Positions 1 through 13,900 of a stretch of 64,000 nucleotides of DNA are shown piece after piece (within the stretch, counting starts at the first letter, position 1; the number at the start of each line of letters is the position of its first letter). A model generated the notes under the pieces. It saw only the letters and a list, made by a program, of their open reading frames with translations, was not told where the DNA came from and did no database searches. This DNA is from Ophiura sarsii. Taxonomy: Eukaryota; Echinodermata; Ophiuroidea; Amphilepidida; Ophiuridae. The position numbers and the translations under genes were made by a program. The stretch spans positions 81,205,848 through 81,269,847 of the forward strand of contig CM069441.1 of NCBI GenBank assembly GCA_035610835.1, in the 5' to 3' direction.

Positions 1-1424
1 ACATATGTGAGTTAAATTAAATACATGAGTGCCTCCATCCCCACCCTCCACCCCATCCCGGATCCGGCTCTGAATACCATTCAGATCCTGGGGGCTGACT
101 AATATTACGCTGTAAACATCTGCATAAGTGGAAACATAGGACATTAGAGCATCTGTTAGGAGGGTGCATTTACATGTGAGTTAAATTAAATACATGAGTG
201 CCTCCATCCCCACCCTCCACCCCATCCCGGATCCGGCTCTGAATACCATTCAGATCCTGGGGGCTGACAAATATTACGCTGTAAACATCTGCATAAGTGG
301 AAACATAGGACATTAGAGCATCTGTTAGGAGGTGCATTTACATATGTGAGTTAAATTAAATACATGAGTGCCTCCATCCCCACCCTCCACCCCATCCCGG
401 ATCCGGCTCTGAATACCATTCAGATCCTGGAGGCTGACTAATATTACGCTGTAAACATCTGCATAAGTGGAAACATAGGACATTAGAGCATCTGTTAGGA
501 GGTGCATTTACATATGTGAGTTAAATTAAATACATGAGTGCCTCCATCCCCACCCTCCACCCCATCCCGGATCCGGCTCTGAATACCATTCAGATCCTGG
601 GGGCTGACTAATATTACGCTGTAAACATCTGCATAAGTGGAAACATAGGACATTAGAGCATCTGTTAGGAGGGTGCATTTACATGTGAGTTAAATTAAAT
701 ACATGAGTGCCTCCATCCCCACCCTCCACCCCATCCCGGATCCGGCTCTGAATACCATTCAGATCCTGGGGGCTGACTAATATTACGCTGTAAACATCTG
801 CATAAGTGGAAACATAGGACATTAGAGCATCTGTTAGGAGGTGCATTTACATATGTGAGTTAAATTAAATACATGAGTGCCTCCATCCCCACCCTCCACC
901 CCATCCCGGATCCGGCTCTGAATACCATTCAGATCCTGGAGGCTGACTAATATTACGCTGTAAACATCTGCATAAGTGGAAACATAGGACATTAGAGCAT
1001 CTGTTAGGAGGTGCATTTACATATGTGAGTTAAATTAAATACATGAGTGCCTCCATCCCCACCCTCCACCCCATCCCGGATCCGGCTCTGAATACCATTC
1101 CGATCCTGGAGGCTGACTAATATTACGCTGTAAACATCTGCATAAGTGGAAACATAGGACATTAGAGCATCTGTTAGGAGGGTGCATTTACATGTGAGTT
1201 AAATTAAATACATGAGTGCCTCCATCCCCACCCTCCACCCCATCCCGGATCCGGCTCTGAATACCATTCAGATCCTGGAGGCTGACTAATATTACGCTGT
1301 AAACATCTGCATAAGTGGAAACATAGGACATTAGAGCATCTGTTTGGAGGGTGCATTTACATATGTGAGTTAAATTAAATACATGAGTGCCTCCATCCCC
1401 ACCATCCACCCCATCCCCGATCCA
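1..1424. repeat. Tandem array, about 170-bp units with 509-bp higher-order period
   Basis: Nine consecutive units begin their GCCTCCATCCCC motif at 31, 200, 370, 540, 709, 879, 1049, 1218 and 1389, so units are 169-171 bp. The order 169/170/170 repeats, giving a three-unit period of 509 bp. Units differ in GGGGG versus GGAGG in the middle and in CATATG versus CATG near the junction. The array starts at or before the window edge and ends in a degenerate unit that runs into a poly-G tract. A 60-codon minus-strand frame recurs in some units, but the unit length is not a multiple of three, so I read it as non-coding. It lies downstream of the last visible exon of the receptor gene. Confidence 0.95.
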
Positions 1425-1800
1425 TAACAATTGCTTTTCTTCAGGGGGGGGGGGGGGGGTCCCAAACATCCTGGGGGTCATAGATATTTTACACAGAATA
1501 TTGTGGGGGATGGAGATCATGAAAATAATGCCATTGTAATGGGGGGGGGGGGTCAAAACAACATTTTATTTAAAAAACTGATTCTTTTTGGGCACGCAAC
1601 TGTTTCCCCCTAAACACTAACTAGATGGGCATTGTAAATACAGATTTGTATGTGTGTGTTGGGGCGAGGGGGTCATAAAAAATAATCAACATCCGAGTTG
1701 GGGTCATAAAGATAATCACTTTCATTTTAAGGGGTCATACAAATTGTGGGACCCCCCCCCCCCCCCCCCCCCACCTCCCTACAAAAGAAAATGACACCTA
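1425..1800. repeat. Poly-G/poly-C rich degenerate repeat
   Basis: The segment contains homopolymer G runs near 1446 and 1541 and a C run of about 23 near 1750, separated by a recurring GGGGTCATA motif. No coding exon is visible. It separates the tandem array from the last receptor exon. Confidence 0.6.
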
Positions 1801-1817
1801 CTTTAAGGGTAATTTAC

Positions 1818-1951
1818 CTTTACAATTTCTGGTAGCTTGACCTCATATGTCTCCTTATTAAGCTTCTTCCAAATGTAATATATCAACAACACGATGAGTA
1901 ACAAAAACATACCAACAGAGGGCATCACAATAGCCAATATGGGTAGTTGAT
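1818..1951 (-). CDS. Receptor exon 11: transmembrane helix and start of cytoplasmic tail
   Basis: Phase 1 to 0, 134 nt, residues 531-575. About 23 hydrophobic residues (535-557, rich in Ile, Leu, Val) end in Tyr-Tyr-Ile-Trp and then Lys-Lys, so the C-terminus is cytoplasmic. The tail begins E-T-Y-E-V-K-L-P-E-I-V-K; the L-P-E-I-V stretch could be the beginning of a box 1 JAK-binding site but lacks a clear P-x-P. The acceptor is TTCGCAG and the donor is GTAAAT. Further exons are expected to the left. Confidence 0.85.
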
Positions 1952-4900
1952 CTGCGAAAAATACAAAACAAATTATATTTAACAAGAAACAATTTGGGGC
2001 AAAATTACATGAAAAGCATGATACAGTGGATGAACATAACGGCATTGGAAAATGTAAAAGTGAGAGAAATAAAGGGGGAATAAGTTACCATGACCTAAGT
2101 GTGTATGCGCTGCGGCTAATTTGAAAATTGTAAGAAACATTTTTAAGGGTAAAGCTACAATCCGTGTGATAAAATGTAAGCACATGTTGGGCAAGATATA
2201 ATAATCAGCACATGATGATGATAAAGCTGATATTTTCTAATGATCCATTATCATTGTAGGTAAAAAGCACCCAAGAACTGACACCTATCGGCAACTCTTT
2301 CTTCATGAGGACTGTCGTCATTTGTAACCCCGAAATCGTTGAAAACCCTGATCTATCCTCTCCGTTTCTCCAACTAACCGCCCCCTCCTTCGTCTTACCT
2401 CCAGTCAAACCTCTGTTAGTATTTACTATTTGGAAGTCTCACCAATCCAAGATCCAAGATAAAAAACACACCAAAATGCCTCTATCATTAAACTTACTGG
2501 CATCACTGGTCACTGTTGCCTCAGGAGGACTGGGATCTATGGTCACTGTTGCCTTGGGAGACGCCCCCTCTCCGTTAAATGCTACTACTTCAATATCATA
2601 CGTGTAAGTCCTATTTAGACCTATACAAATATAAACAATAACACACTTATGTCAGATATATTAAAGGAGTGTAACCCTTGGGTCTAACCCCATAACCGTT
2701 GAGTTAACAACAAGTCGAGAAGTTGTGATAATAGTAGAGTTTGTGCAGTTAGAGATCATGCCCCATAACACGACTGATGTACCTCTGAAAAAGTCAGAGG
2801 TTAATCCTTAATTCAATCCAGGGAGTAGAATTAACTGGATGTGTGGACGGATTCACCGGCTACTCAAGTTAAATATGACCTTTTTTGCTGAGATTTTGAA
2901 ATATAAACATAATACAAACATGTATTCTTATCAAAACCCAAAAGAAGAATATAAATCTAAATGTAATAAAGGTTACATCGAAACAGGCCGGTTGTCTCCA
3001 AAAGGGAATGCCAGGCTTTTGCTTTGAGTTGTTCCTCCTCCTTCATATTACTTGTTAAATTGTCATTGTAATTTGTCTATGTTGATATGATGGAAAATAA
3101 ATATTGAATTGAAAAAATTGAAGAAAAAAGATTGATTTTAAATTCATGTTTTCCAATCTAGTTTTTAGCTTTAAAATGACACCTAACTTATTGGAGTGTG
3201 GTACACCATGATAATACCGTTTTGCTTATAGCATCTGAAGCTTATAATATGCTAACATACTGTATACTTCATGAGAGTAATGACTTGGAAGACATGCACC
3301 ACCATTTTTGGGACACCCTGTATTTCAATAATGTCACACATTTTAAGAAATGTTTGTGCTCATTTTAACAACTTTTGTCAATTTTCTGGAATTTGCACTC
3401 AAGAGTAGCGTACTCACCATTTATTTCATATTCATATTTGGTTTCATTGACTTCAGATGGTACGGTGTAAGTATGCCTATAGCTAGTATTGCCATTTAAA
3501 TTTTTGATAAAAATGTTGTAACCAATTATCTTTCCATTCCGTTTCTTTTCTGGTAAAGGCTGAAAGATCAATAAAAATATGAACAATTAAAATATCAAAA
3601 ATGCGATCTGTGAAAACTTTTAAAAGAGTTATGAACTGATTATGGCCCTGTCACACCTCGGCGAACAGTGTTCATGTCGTGTGCATGGTAATTTCACGAG
3701 GGCAACGCCCAAGTGAAATTAACCATGCAGACGCGCATAACGCAAGTTGTTGATTGGTGATGCACATACGCTGACACATGATTTAATCCCTTTCAACAAA
3801 GACCAAGGATTTAAACGCCATTTCATAAATAGATGATGCAAATATGAATATTGTACTTATTTCATTTTAAACAATTTCACTCAAACTATTTTCAACATGT
3901 TCAAAAACCTTAACACTAAAATAATCAAATTAAAATAATAGTCAAGTTCCTTTTAGCTTCAAAGTTGATGTGGACAGCTTGTGCACGATCATTCTAAAAC
4001 AACACATGCCTGTGGTTGTGTCCGCGTCACACGCATTAACACATTACCTGTGTGGTGCGGCAGGCTTTGCCGTTTGAGGCGCGCTCCTTAACCCATTTCT
4101 GGTCGCGCGATTTATCGCGCTCCTTAATTGTCCGCGCTCCTTAATTGTCCATCATCAATATTATTACTATACCTTACACACAGTCGAAAAACGTAAATAA
4201 ATATAATATTGTCAGTGTTGCTATAAAGAAATCTCCCCCTGGAAATCGCGTAAATTCAACCACACCCTGTACTAGTGTAGAATCTCATTCTGGCAAGGAT
4301 AGGAGCACAATTGGGCGCGTTTGTCACTGTATTAGCAGCGGCTCTCATTAATTCCAAAACCACGTGCAAGCAGCATAAATTGACCGTACAGTTCGTGATG
4401 AAAATGCGTAACATTTCTTTTTATTTTTGACGTATCAAAGCAGCATCAGTTGACCGGTCGATAAGTGCAAGCAGCATAAATTGACCGTACAGTTTCGTGA
4501 TGAAAATGCGTAACATTTCTTTTTATTTTTGACGTATCAAAGCAGCATCAGTTGACCGGTCGATAAATAAATGCGGCACTGTTTTCAGTGGGGGATAACC
4601 AAAATAAAAATGGAGGCTACCGCGACCGCTATAAACAGGGAAAGCCGATCAGCGACATAATCCGACGTTTCACATTGGTCATAAATTGCTCTCCTCGATT
4701 ATTCCGGGGGAGCTTTTAAAATGCTCTCCTAGTGCTCTCCTAGAGCACTTCAGGAGAGCGATTAAAAGCTCCCCTGCCAATTTCAAACGGCAAAGCCTGG
4801 TGCGGTTCGATCGGCATGCTGGTTGCCCATCGCAGCCTTATCAACTCAAATTAACAACGCTTTGCTACTGTACTTCAGGTATAATTATATGTAACATATG

Positions 4901-7900
4901 TGACCTGGCACAACAAAATGAGAGTAAAGTGGCAAAAAATAAAAATTGTTATAATAGGCTAGGCCATTCCAAAGTGAAATAATGATAAATTGAAGTTAAT
5001 CACCGCTGAATTATTGAATTGGAGAAAAAGGCCTTCAAAGTCATTGAAGCTTATCATCACTTGGCTCTCCAAAATATTCTGTCAAAACTTAATCGAAAGA
5101 TTGTTTATGCCAAATACCTCTAATTAGACGGCCTGTCATTGGTACATTTTGGGAATTTACAGGGTTCAAACTATTATTAATAGCTCTGGAAAGCCCTGAC
5201 CTTTAAGACCATACCAAATTTCCCATAGGGGATACTATTTTAAACATTTGGAAATGACGATGTAAACAAGGTAATTTTGAGACATTTTCCTCCATTTGTG
5301 TTCATGTCTTGAGATGTAAGAATAAAATGCCCTCTCTAAAATTACTTAAAAAACATATTTAGACCCAAAATATTGTCGGAATGTGATACATAAATAGTTT
5401 ATCATTTCGAAAATGAAAATATCTCAATTTCGACCTCCCCTTGTCAAATCGACTATTTCACGCCACGACTCAAAATCAGCCCCAGCGACTTTACGCTCAT
5501 TTTGTCGTGCCAGGTCACATATTGTATGTCCCCAGTTCTACCTACCTTCCAGTACAGTTTAACACCTTTGTTGTCGTTTTTATCAATTACGTCATAATCA
5601 ATGTCGACGGGTTTAACTGCAGGTTCTAACATAAGATAATAACAGTGAATGACGTTATCAGATTAGGCAGAATTAAGTCAAATTGAGTTCATTTGGTAAG
5701 ATCAGATTAACTAAAAATAAATATGTTGATATGACGTAAAAAAACCACCCCTGTTCTATGGGCCAGACTGACCCATATTTTTTTTTAATTTTAAAATTAT
5801 GATTTATTTTTGGAACAAAATTGGGGAATTTTTGGGACATTTTGGAAAAAATGTATTTAAAAAAAGAAACGAAAATTGTTACTAATAATTCTCCCACGGT
5901 TCCCGAAATTTTTGGAAACAAATAGAATAAATGTGTGACCGTCCAACCCTATCTGCGAGGTTTACTTGTAAAACAGGTGTTTTTTTCGTCAACTAAACTA
6001 ACATTTTCAATGACAATTCTGCTTTTCTAGAAATTTGCTTCATCAAAACTTGTGGACTGGTAAAGATGATTTATCTATTTGTTTAAAAGGCAAAAAGTTT
6101 GCCAACTTATCTCTCTCTGATCTCACCAGTTAAACTCTCGAGTAGAATTAACAACAAATGTTACTATTGTGTCGTTGTTGTTGATAAATGTAAACATTAT
6201 GAAATGAAGGTGTTAATTTGTCATTGATTACCATGTGTGTGGGGGACACAGTTATTCTTGGACCATGGGGAAAGCTCCCTAATGATGATGCTTCAACAAT
6301 AAAAAAGGGCCAACCTCGTGGCAATTTGGTCCAGATTTAGGTGACATAAGTGTGACCCAAGTCTGAGGGTAGAACAAAGGTTAATTTTATTTCAACAGTA
6401 AAAAAGGCCAACCACATGGCAAATTGGTCCAGATTTAGGTGACACAACATGTGACCCAAGTCTGAGGGACGAACGGAAGTTGATTTGATTTCAACAGTGA
6501 ATAGGCCAACCGTGTGGCAATTTGGTCCAGATTTAGGTGACACAACATGTGACCCAAGTCTGAGGGACGAACGGAAGTTGATTTGATTTCAACAGTGAAA
6601 AAGGCCAACCCCGTGGCAAATCGGTCCAGATTTAGGTGACTCAACATGTGACCCAAGTCTGATGGAAGAACAGAAGTTGATGTTATTTCAACAGTGAAAA
6701 AGGCCAACCGTGTGGTAATTTGGTCTTGATTTAGGTGACACAACATATGACACAAGTCTGAGGGAAGAACAGAAGTTGATTTGATTTCAACAGTGAAAAA
6801 GGCCAACCACATGGCAAATTGGTCCAGATTTAGGTGACACAACATGTGACCCAAGTCTGAGGGAAGAACAGAAGTTGATTTGATTTCAACAGTGAAAAAG
6901 GCCAACCTTGTGGCAATTTGGTCTTGATTTAGGTGACACAACATGTGACACAAGTCTGAGGGAAGAACAGAAGTTGATGTTATTTCAACAGTGAAAAAGG
7001 CCAACCGTGTGGTAATTTGGTCTTGATTTAGGTGACACAACATGTGACCCAAGTCTGAGGGAAGAACAGAAGTTGATTTGATTTCAACAGTGAAAAAGGC
7101 CAACCCCGTGGCAAATCGGTCCAGATTTAGGTGACACAACATGCGATGGGATTAAGAAAATTAGTCAGAAGTTGCAAATATTGATTTAGAGATACAACCA
7201 TGCAGAACATACCTTTATTTGCTTGCATCTTTGAAATTAATTGTCCATTTATTTGCTTGCATCTTTGAAATTAATTGTCCATTCTTAATGTTGCATTGCA
7301 AACGACCAGTACAATCAAGTAGAAAACTTAAATGTGATATTTTTGACTCATTTTGCTTGATTGAATGCCATTGTGATACGATCAAGCGGAATGAGTCGTG
7401 TGTCTGGGATATTAATTTTGAGTCATAGGTTAAGAAGTGACAAATTTGTATGTTTTTTCTGTTTTCTCAATTGTTTGTAACTTCAAAACTAGAAGTTCAA
7501 TTTTAGTGGGGTTGGAACATACTATATAGCATGATGGACAAATATCAAAATTCAAAACTGCCGACAATTGACTCATTTCGCTTGATCACATCACATATGA
7601 AATGAATTGGACTGACCGACCGATTGAACGAACTACTGAATGAAAGGCTGTAGAATCATATCAACAAATTAGTTATCATCATTTTAATTTCACTTACTCT
7701 CTTCCAGTAGATGTTCACATACTGAATCAGACCATTTACCCCACACTTTAATTCTGTTTTCTGCTGCAGCAAGCTTAACACATATCTTTCCATAGGGCGG
7801 GTGCAAACCGGTGATGGTATATGTGACACTGAAACGGTTTACCTCCTGTGGAAAACAATGTGAACTGATTATAAAATTCAATCCAAGTGAAGTGGGGGTG

Positions 7901-10900
7901 GGGGGGGGGGGGGGGGGGAGCCACCGTATAAAATTGCATGTTACACAATGGCGTAACTAGGTTTTTCGTATTGGGGGGGGGGGGGGGGGGCAGAGTATTA
8001 TATTCCATGATTCTTCTTGTCAAATGAACCGACAGTGCCAATCTCAACGTCACTGATGTTACATGAATGTGCTAGAAATTAGTCTTACCAGGGATTCTCA
8101 AAAAAGACCATTTGTCCTATGCAGTAATGGACATCGTGTAATGCGATGACATGCAATGATTTACCTCCCATCATGCAACAACCTTTGATGCACTACAATT
8201 TGAATTGGACCAATCAGGTGCTTTAGTGTTGTTGTTGAGCATGAAAGCACAATGCGCATTCATAATAATGAAGTTAGAAATCCTTTCCACTTCCATTCAC
8301 CATTTTGATGTGTCCGTTTCCTGTCTGCCATAACTAGCCTACAACCCCAGCCAACATTTCCTAAATACCCTATCATTGATTTTTGGATCAGGTGTTGCCG
8401 GGACCGGAACCTATAGTTTAATCAGTTCCAAATTGACAAGAAATATTTGGTTTTTATCTCTATGCGCACTTAAGTAATCCAAGCGTACGAGCGAGATTAT
8501 GGCCATATGCACGCAGGTTTGGTAGCACACACGCATCACCCAAATGATGCACAATGCGCTTGTTGCCTTATGTGTGTCCGCATCCTTGTGTATTCATTCG
8601 CTGCTGTAAACCGGGCTTCGCCAATTTGGAGCTGAACAAACTATAGTCTCTGGAGGGAGGGTGGAGAAGGTAAGTGATTGGTACAAAGTTGGTATGTGTA
8701 AGTCCAAAAATTCACATCATTAGAGTTTTTACAGGCTGGGTATGTTACTTGAATTTGTAAAATAGGGTTGTAAAAAAGGGTATACTTTTCACACCATGAT
8801 CTTGCATAATTGATGGATGTTGAGAAGTTATTTCTTGACAGGGCGAAAGGCTACATCGACTTTTGTGTTGAGCGACCTTGGTTCGAAACACGCATAGCTT
8901 TAAACAAAATACCCACTTATCCATCCCGGGTCTTGATTATCTATGGTAAAACTTCAATTCTTGGTCAGGCGATGTTAGAAAAAACCTGCTTCCAGTACTA
9001 ATGAATAGAGACCCACATTTCAGAAATGTTGGAATTTGTTTAACACTTTTCACGCGGCTATTATTTTACCATACACAAAACAGATTGTTCAGAAACCTTT
9101 CCAAACTTTCAAAGTCTATCTCAAGGGTTACTGAATCAATACTAGGAATGTTTGTACTTAAATGAATGCATTTCTCAAGGAGATTCCAAATATGGTGATG
9201 AAATTCAATAATATTTATATTTTTAAAACATTTTTTGAAATTTTGGAATGTCGTCTGCAGCCGCCTGCCGCGTGGAATTTGTTTAAGTTTGTCTCAAAAT
9301 GGACAAACTCCAACCAACTCTACCTGAGAGATCTGTCCACTTGTCTGTAGAACAGGGGCTTTTCCCCCTTTTGCATTATGCACTTATCAATTGCAACCCT
9401 GGCCCTGGGGGACCTGGGACATGGCAGGGTTGGGGTTGCAATTGATTAGTGCATTAGGTAAAGGAAATATGTGATGCGATCTGTGAAAACCCGTCGGATG
9501 TCGCAAAATGTGAATTAGGGATTATGGGTAAAATTTAAAAACAAAAATTTAAAAAGAAATCATTTTTTATTTTTTTTTAGATTTTGTTAAAGAAAATTAA
9601 ATTCCAATACTTTGCGTCATCATCTTTCATAACCTTTAAAAACTTACTTTAAGTCACTTTTATTATTAACCTTATAATGTTATTCTATTGAATTATGTAT
9701 CTTTTTTGGCCTGTTTTCATGATTTCTTGTTTTGTAGCTTTTCATGACATCACAATCATCATTCACTCATAATTTTTTTTGTAGTGATCGTAGAAAAATG
9801 ATCGAAACAGTTCTGTAATGAGCAGTATTAGCTTTCTTATGATATAAATATCTACAATATGAAAAATGCCACCATGTGGCGGGTTTTCACAGATCGCATC
9901 AAATATTGGAATCACCTTGTTTCAGGAAATACTAGAAACACTTGTTTAGAGTAGCTAAATATCCATACTTGTTTAGGGTACATTTTTAAATCAATTACTT
10001 ATTTAGGGTGAATTAAAAACAAAATATCCCGAGATACGAATGATACCCCCTTTTCCAATGGTCTTACCGACAAATCTATAACCGTCCATTCGCTATTTGT
10101 TTCATCACCTATTTGGTATGCTAATCTGTTTATAATTCTATAAGGCGGAAGACCTGGTACATGATCCCATTTCACTATCATTGAGTCGCTTGTCTGTGCT
10201 GTAAGATTGATATCAATCGGTGGATACGGAATAACTAAAAAAGACAAAGACAAAATAGGACAAATCAATGAATGAGACAGCAGAAAAAAATCATTGTGAT
10301 TATAAGTACAATCTGGTAAGTTATGATATGCCTTTGTGGATTATGACATCAGTTTGACACATAAATAACCATGTTTCGAAAAATTAACCAAAAAAGTGAT
10401 TTTCTTTTGACCCACATTTTTCAGACAGCATAACTATAAAAAAAAATGATTTGATTTTTTTCTTCTAATATTGATTATCATAAAAAAGACAATTTTGCCT
10501 GGGTTTTTTTCCTCTTGTTTCGAAATAATGCTTATTTTTCAAAATATAGACAAAAACATCTCAAACATGTAAATGTTAGTATTTTTGGCATACATTTTAC
10601 CGTTAATTGGTGAATATCTCAAGTCAAAATGTAAAAATTGATAAAATGAAGAAAAAACACATTCCTGGAGCAGAAATTCCTCTATAATATAACAGTAACA
10701 GTTTAACATTTTATAGCTTCCACTTTGAGTTATCTTGTCTGAAAATGTGTAAAATTCCTTCAAAATTGAACTTCTGGAAAACTGTAAAAATATTGACATT
10801 TTCCACCATTTAAAGCTAAACTTTCGCAAAATCCATGGGGCATATGACTTAAAGGTAGATGACCCGATCACATTTTCGTAACACAGAATTATTTCAAACA

Positions 10901-13900
10901 TACGGAGATTTTCATATCATATGAAAGCTCGTATTTTTCTCATCATCATACTGAAATTTGACAGCCTAAATCGGTATAATTACGGAGAAATCGATGAAAT
11001 AACGTCGAATTACCGCAAATGGTGGTAACCACCGATATAGTTTGTGTACTACTCAATGGGTACAGTTCACAGCATCTTGTGCGTCTAAAATAAGAACCAT
11101 TAGAGCTATGCAACTCAACCTTTGGAACACGACTTTTTTAAGGATGACCTTTCATGTAGAATAGAAAACTTCAAGTTGAAAATCGGAAATGTGATCGGGT
11201 CATCTACCTTTAAAAGGGGAGTATACTGTATGAACAAGTAATAAACATCAAAATATACTAGTATCAGATTCACTTTATATTGTCAAAAATGAAGAAAACT
11301 GAAATTTAAATGATTGTAAATTGGCCTTGGTTTGCACTCTATTGCATCTGCCGTGTCTGTGACCCGGATAAAAAGAAGCGCGTCTATTATTAGGCACAGA
11401 AAAATTCAGCGCCCGGCGCAATGATCGAACAGCTGGCGCAGCATTTGAAAAGGGTGGAACTCCACTTAATTTCCCGCCAAATGACAATGTGCCTTTTCCT
11501 GACTCAAACTTACCAACACAACAATTTAAAATCACCTAAAAGAATGGGAAATGATTGCTTCTGATAAGTAACTCATGATGTTAATGATAGAATACATATA
11601 AAAGTATTCATATTATAGAAAATGTGAAATTCAGTTTTTGAAATAAGTGGCGGGTTTACACTGCCCTTAAACATGTTTTACGCCATTTTTAACTACTATA
11701 TAGTACACAATCCTATAGAAATAGAACTTTTAGGCAGAACATTTTTGTGTTTAAAAACAGAACTGCTCCGCCAATTTTGTTTTTGAGATAATTCCATAAA
11801 AAGGATGTATTTCTTGGTTCAAAAGTCATACAAAATGAATAACGCGTTATGGTAGGGCGTAGGAAGCGGCATCAAGTATGCGGTCTAAAACGTAGAACTG
11901 GACCGCGTCGAGCAATGCAACATAGCATGTACGCAATGCCATCCTGCGTCGCACACGTCGCTCCGTTCTTAAAGGATTTGGAAGTAGGCCCTTTTTACTT
12001 ACTAATTGATTTATAATGGGATTTGAATGGGAATCGACAGTGTTGGAAGGGGGAGACTGGACCACTGGCCATTCGTATATCTTACTAAAAGTATACGTGA
12101 ACTCCTAAAACATGCAAAATATCGGGGACAGGAAATCAATCCGCATCCGCAAACTGATGAATGGTAGCCTACTCGTTTTGATAAACGGTGATTGTTTGTG
12201 AATTTAAGGCTCAAGTTTTAAGTCTGATTTCAATGTGGATTTTAATCGTGCAAAACAACATATTACATTTCATAGAACTAACAATCTAAATGATTGTATT
12301 ATAATCCTTCATTTGATAGGTCTTCATTTGATAGGCCCATGTTTGATATTTTTCAGTTTTTTAAAACGGGGACTTAATTTTACACGTGGACACGGGGTTA
12401 TACGGGGACGGGGTTCATCTCAGGTTCAGGTGACATTTTCTCGAAGCATTGCACCGGCAGTTTGTGCAGCCCCTTTGAGCTGGATTGGGTAAAGTCTTTA
12501 TTTTAAATGAAAGATTATGACATAATGGGCATCCCCTGCCAGAAGGTTCGTAGCCTCGCTCCCTGCCCCCCCCCCCCCTCCCACCCCCATGAAATGACAA
12601 ACGCATGATGTTAGAAGTCATACTTAAGGCCTGCTCTTTATCTACGATTCCTATTGTGTGTTTAGCACATTTAGCAAGTTTAGTTCCTTGTTTTAATCGT
12701 AGTAATCCATTCACGTTAATTACCAAGAAAAATCGCCCATGGGGCCCATGCTGCAATAAAAGTGTGCCTCACATTTTCAAATAGCGGCACGTACAGAACC
12801 AGCATGTTGATCGATCACTTTCGCACGAGTGGCATGCTATCAATTTACGCGCACATTTGTACGCGTCTTAAAATCACCCGTAATGGCTCTACAGGTAATG
12901 ATATGTGTTTGTGGAAAAGGGTCTATTTAATGGCTCTAAAGGTGATGATATGCTTTCCATGGAGAGGGCTCTAGTTAATGGACACTTACTGAAATGACCT
13001 CAGGTTTGGAAATAGCCATTGTTATTCCATATCAAATATTTTATAGGGGGATTTGTTCTACTAAAACTATAATACTATTGAACATGTTGATGTTAGATAA
13101 CGTAACACGGATACATTAGTTTAAAAACAATACAATATCAATATCGGGAGGGGTGCTTTTTTTTCTCAAAACTGTCAGAAAATGTGCTGCAGATGAGCAA
13201 CAGAAAGTTCACAAACAGTCGCCAAAACAAAAACAATTGCGCTAGATCACCGACAGTACCTTATTATTTTTCTTTATGGTTAATTTTCAGGCAATTGTCA
13301 AAATATTTCACAAAGTTTGAAACAATTTCAAAACTTTCTAAAAAAGATTTTTTTTTTTTTGGGGGGGGGGGGATTTAAAAAAATGGGTTGGTCAGGCCTT
13401 GTGTATCAATGTACCTTTTTTGTGTACCAATGTACCTTTTTTGTGTACTAATACTAATGTACTGTAAGCCCCCCCCCCCCCCCCCCCCCCCCCCGAAAGA
13501 ATTTTGTTGCCGACGTCTACTACTCTAAATATATACCTGCCCAACCATTACCACACCATAGTCCGGCAACCAAACTTCAATTTCCCTTATTTATTCTCTA
13601 AAATAACCGTACTGTTACTATTTAAAATTAAAAAAAATAAATCAAATTTCCTGGTGTATTTCCTGGGGTTTACTGGTTATTACCTGTACTTTAAAAAGAT
13701 ATGTGTTGAAACAGTCATAGCTTTTCAACACATATCTTGTTAAAGTACCAATAATAACCGGTAAACCCCCAGAAATACCCCAGGAAATTTGAGTAAAAAA
13801 AATAAATCCTGAGTTTTCTTAAAAGTTAGGGGGTGAGATTATAATCGAACATGGGACTATACTCGGACCAATACGGTCGGTAACTTAATTTCACTATGCA

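Noticed and set aside
325..1016. Repeated 60-codon frames in the left array
   Set aside because: Unit length of 169-171 bp is not a multiple of three; the frames are identical only because the DNA is repeated.
6435..7142. 235-codon minus-strand open frame
   Set aside because: It is the reading frame of a 99-bp minisatellite inside a receptor intron, with no start context, splice sites or known domain.
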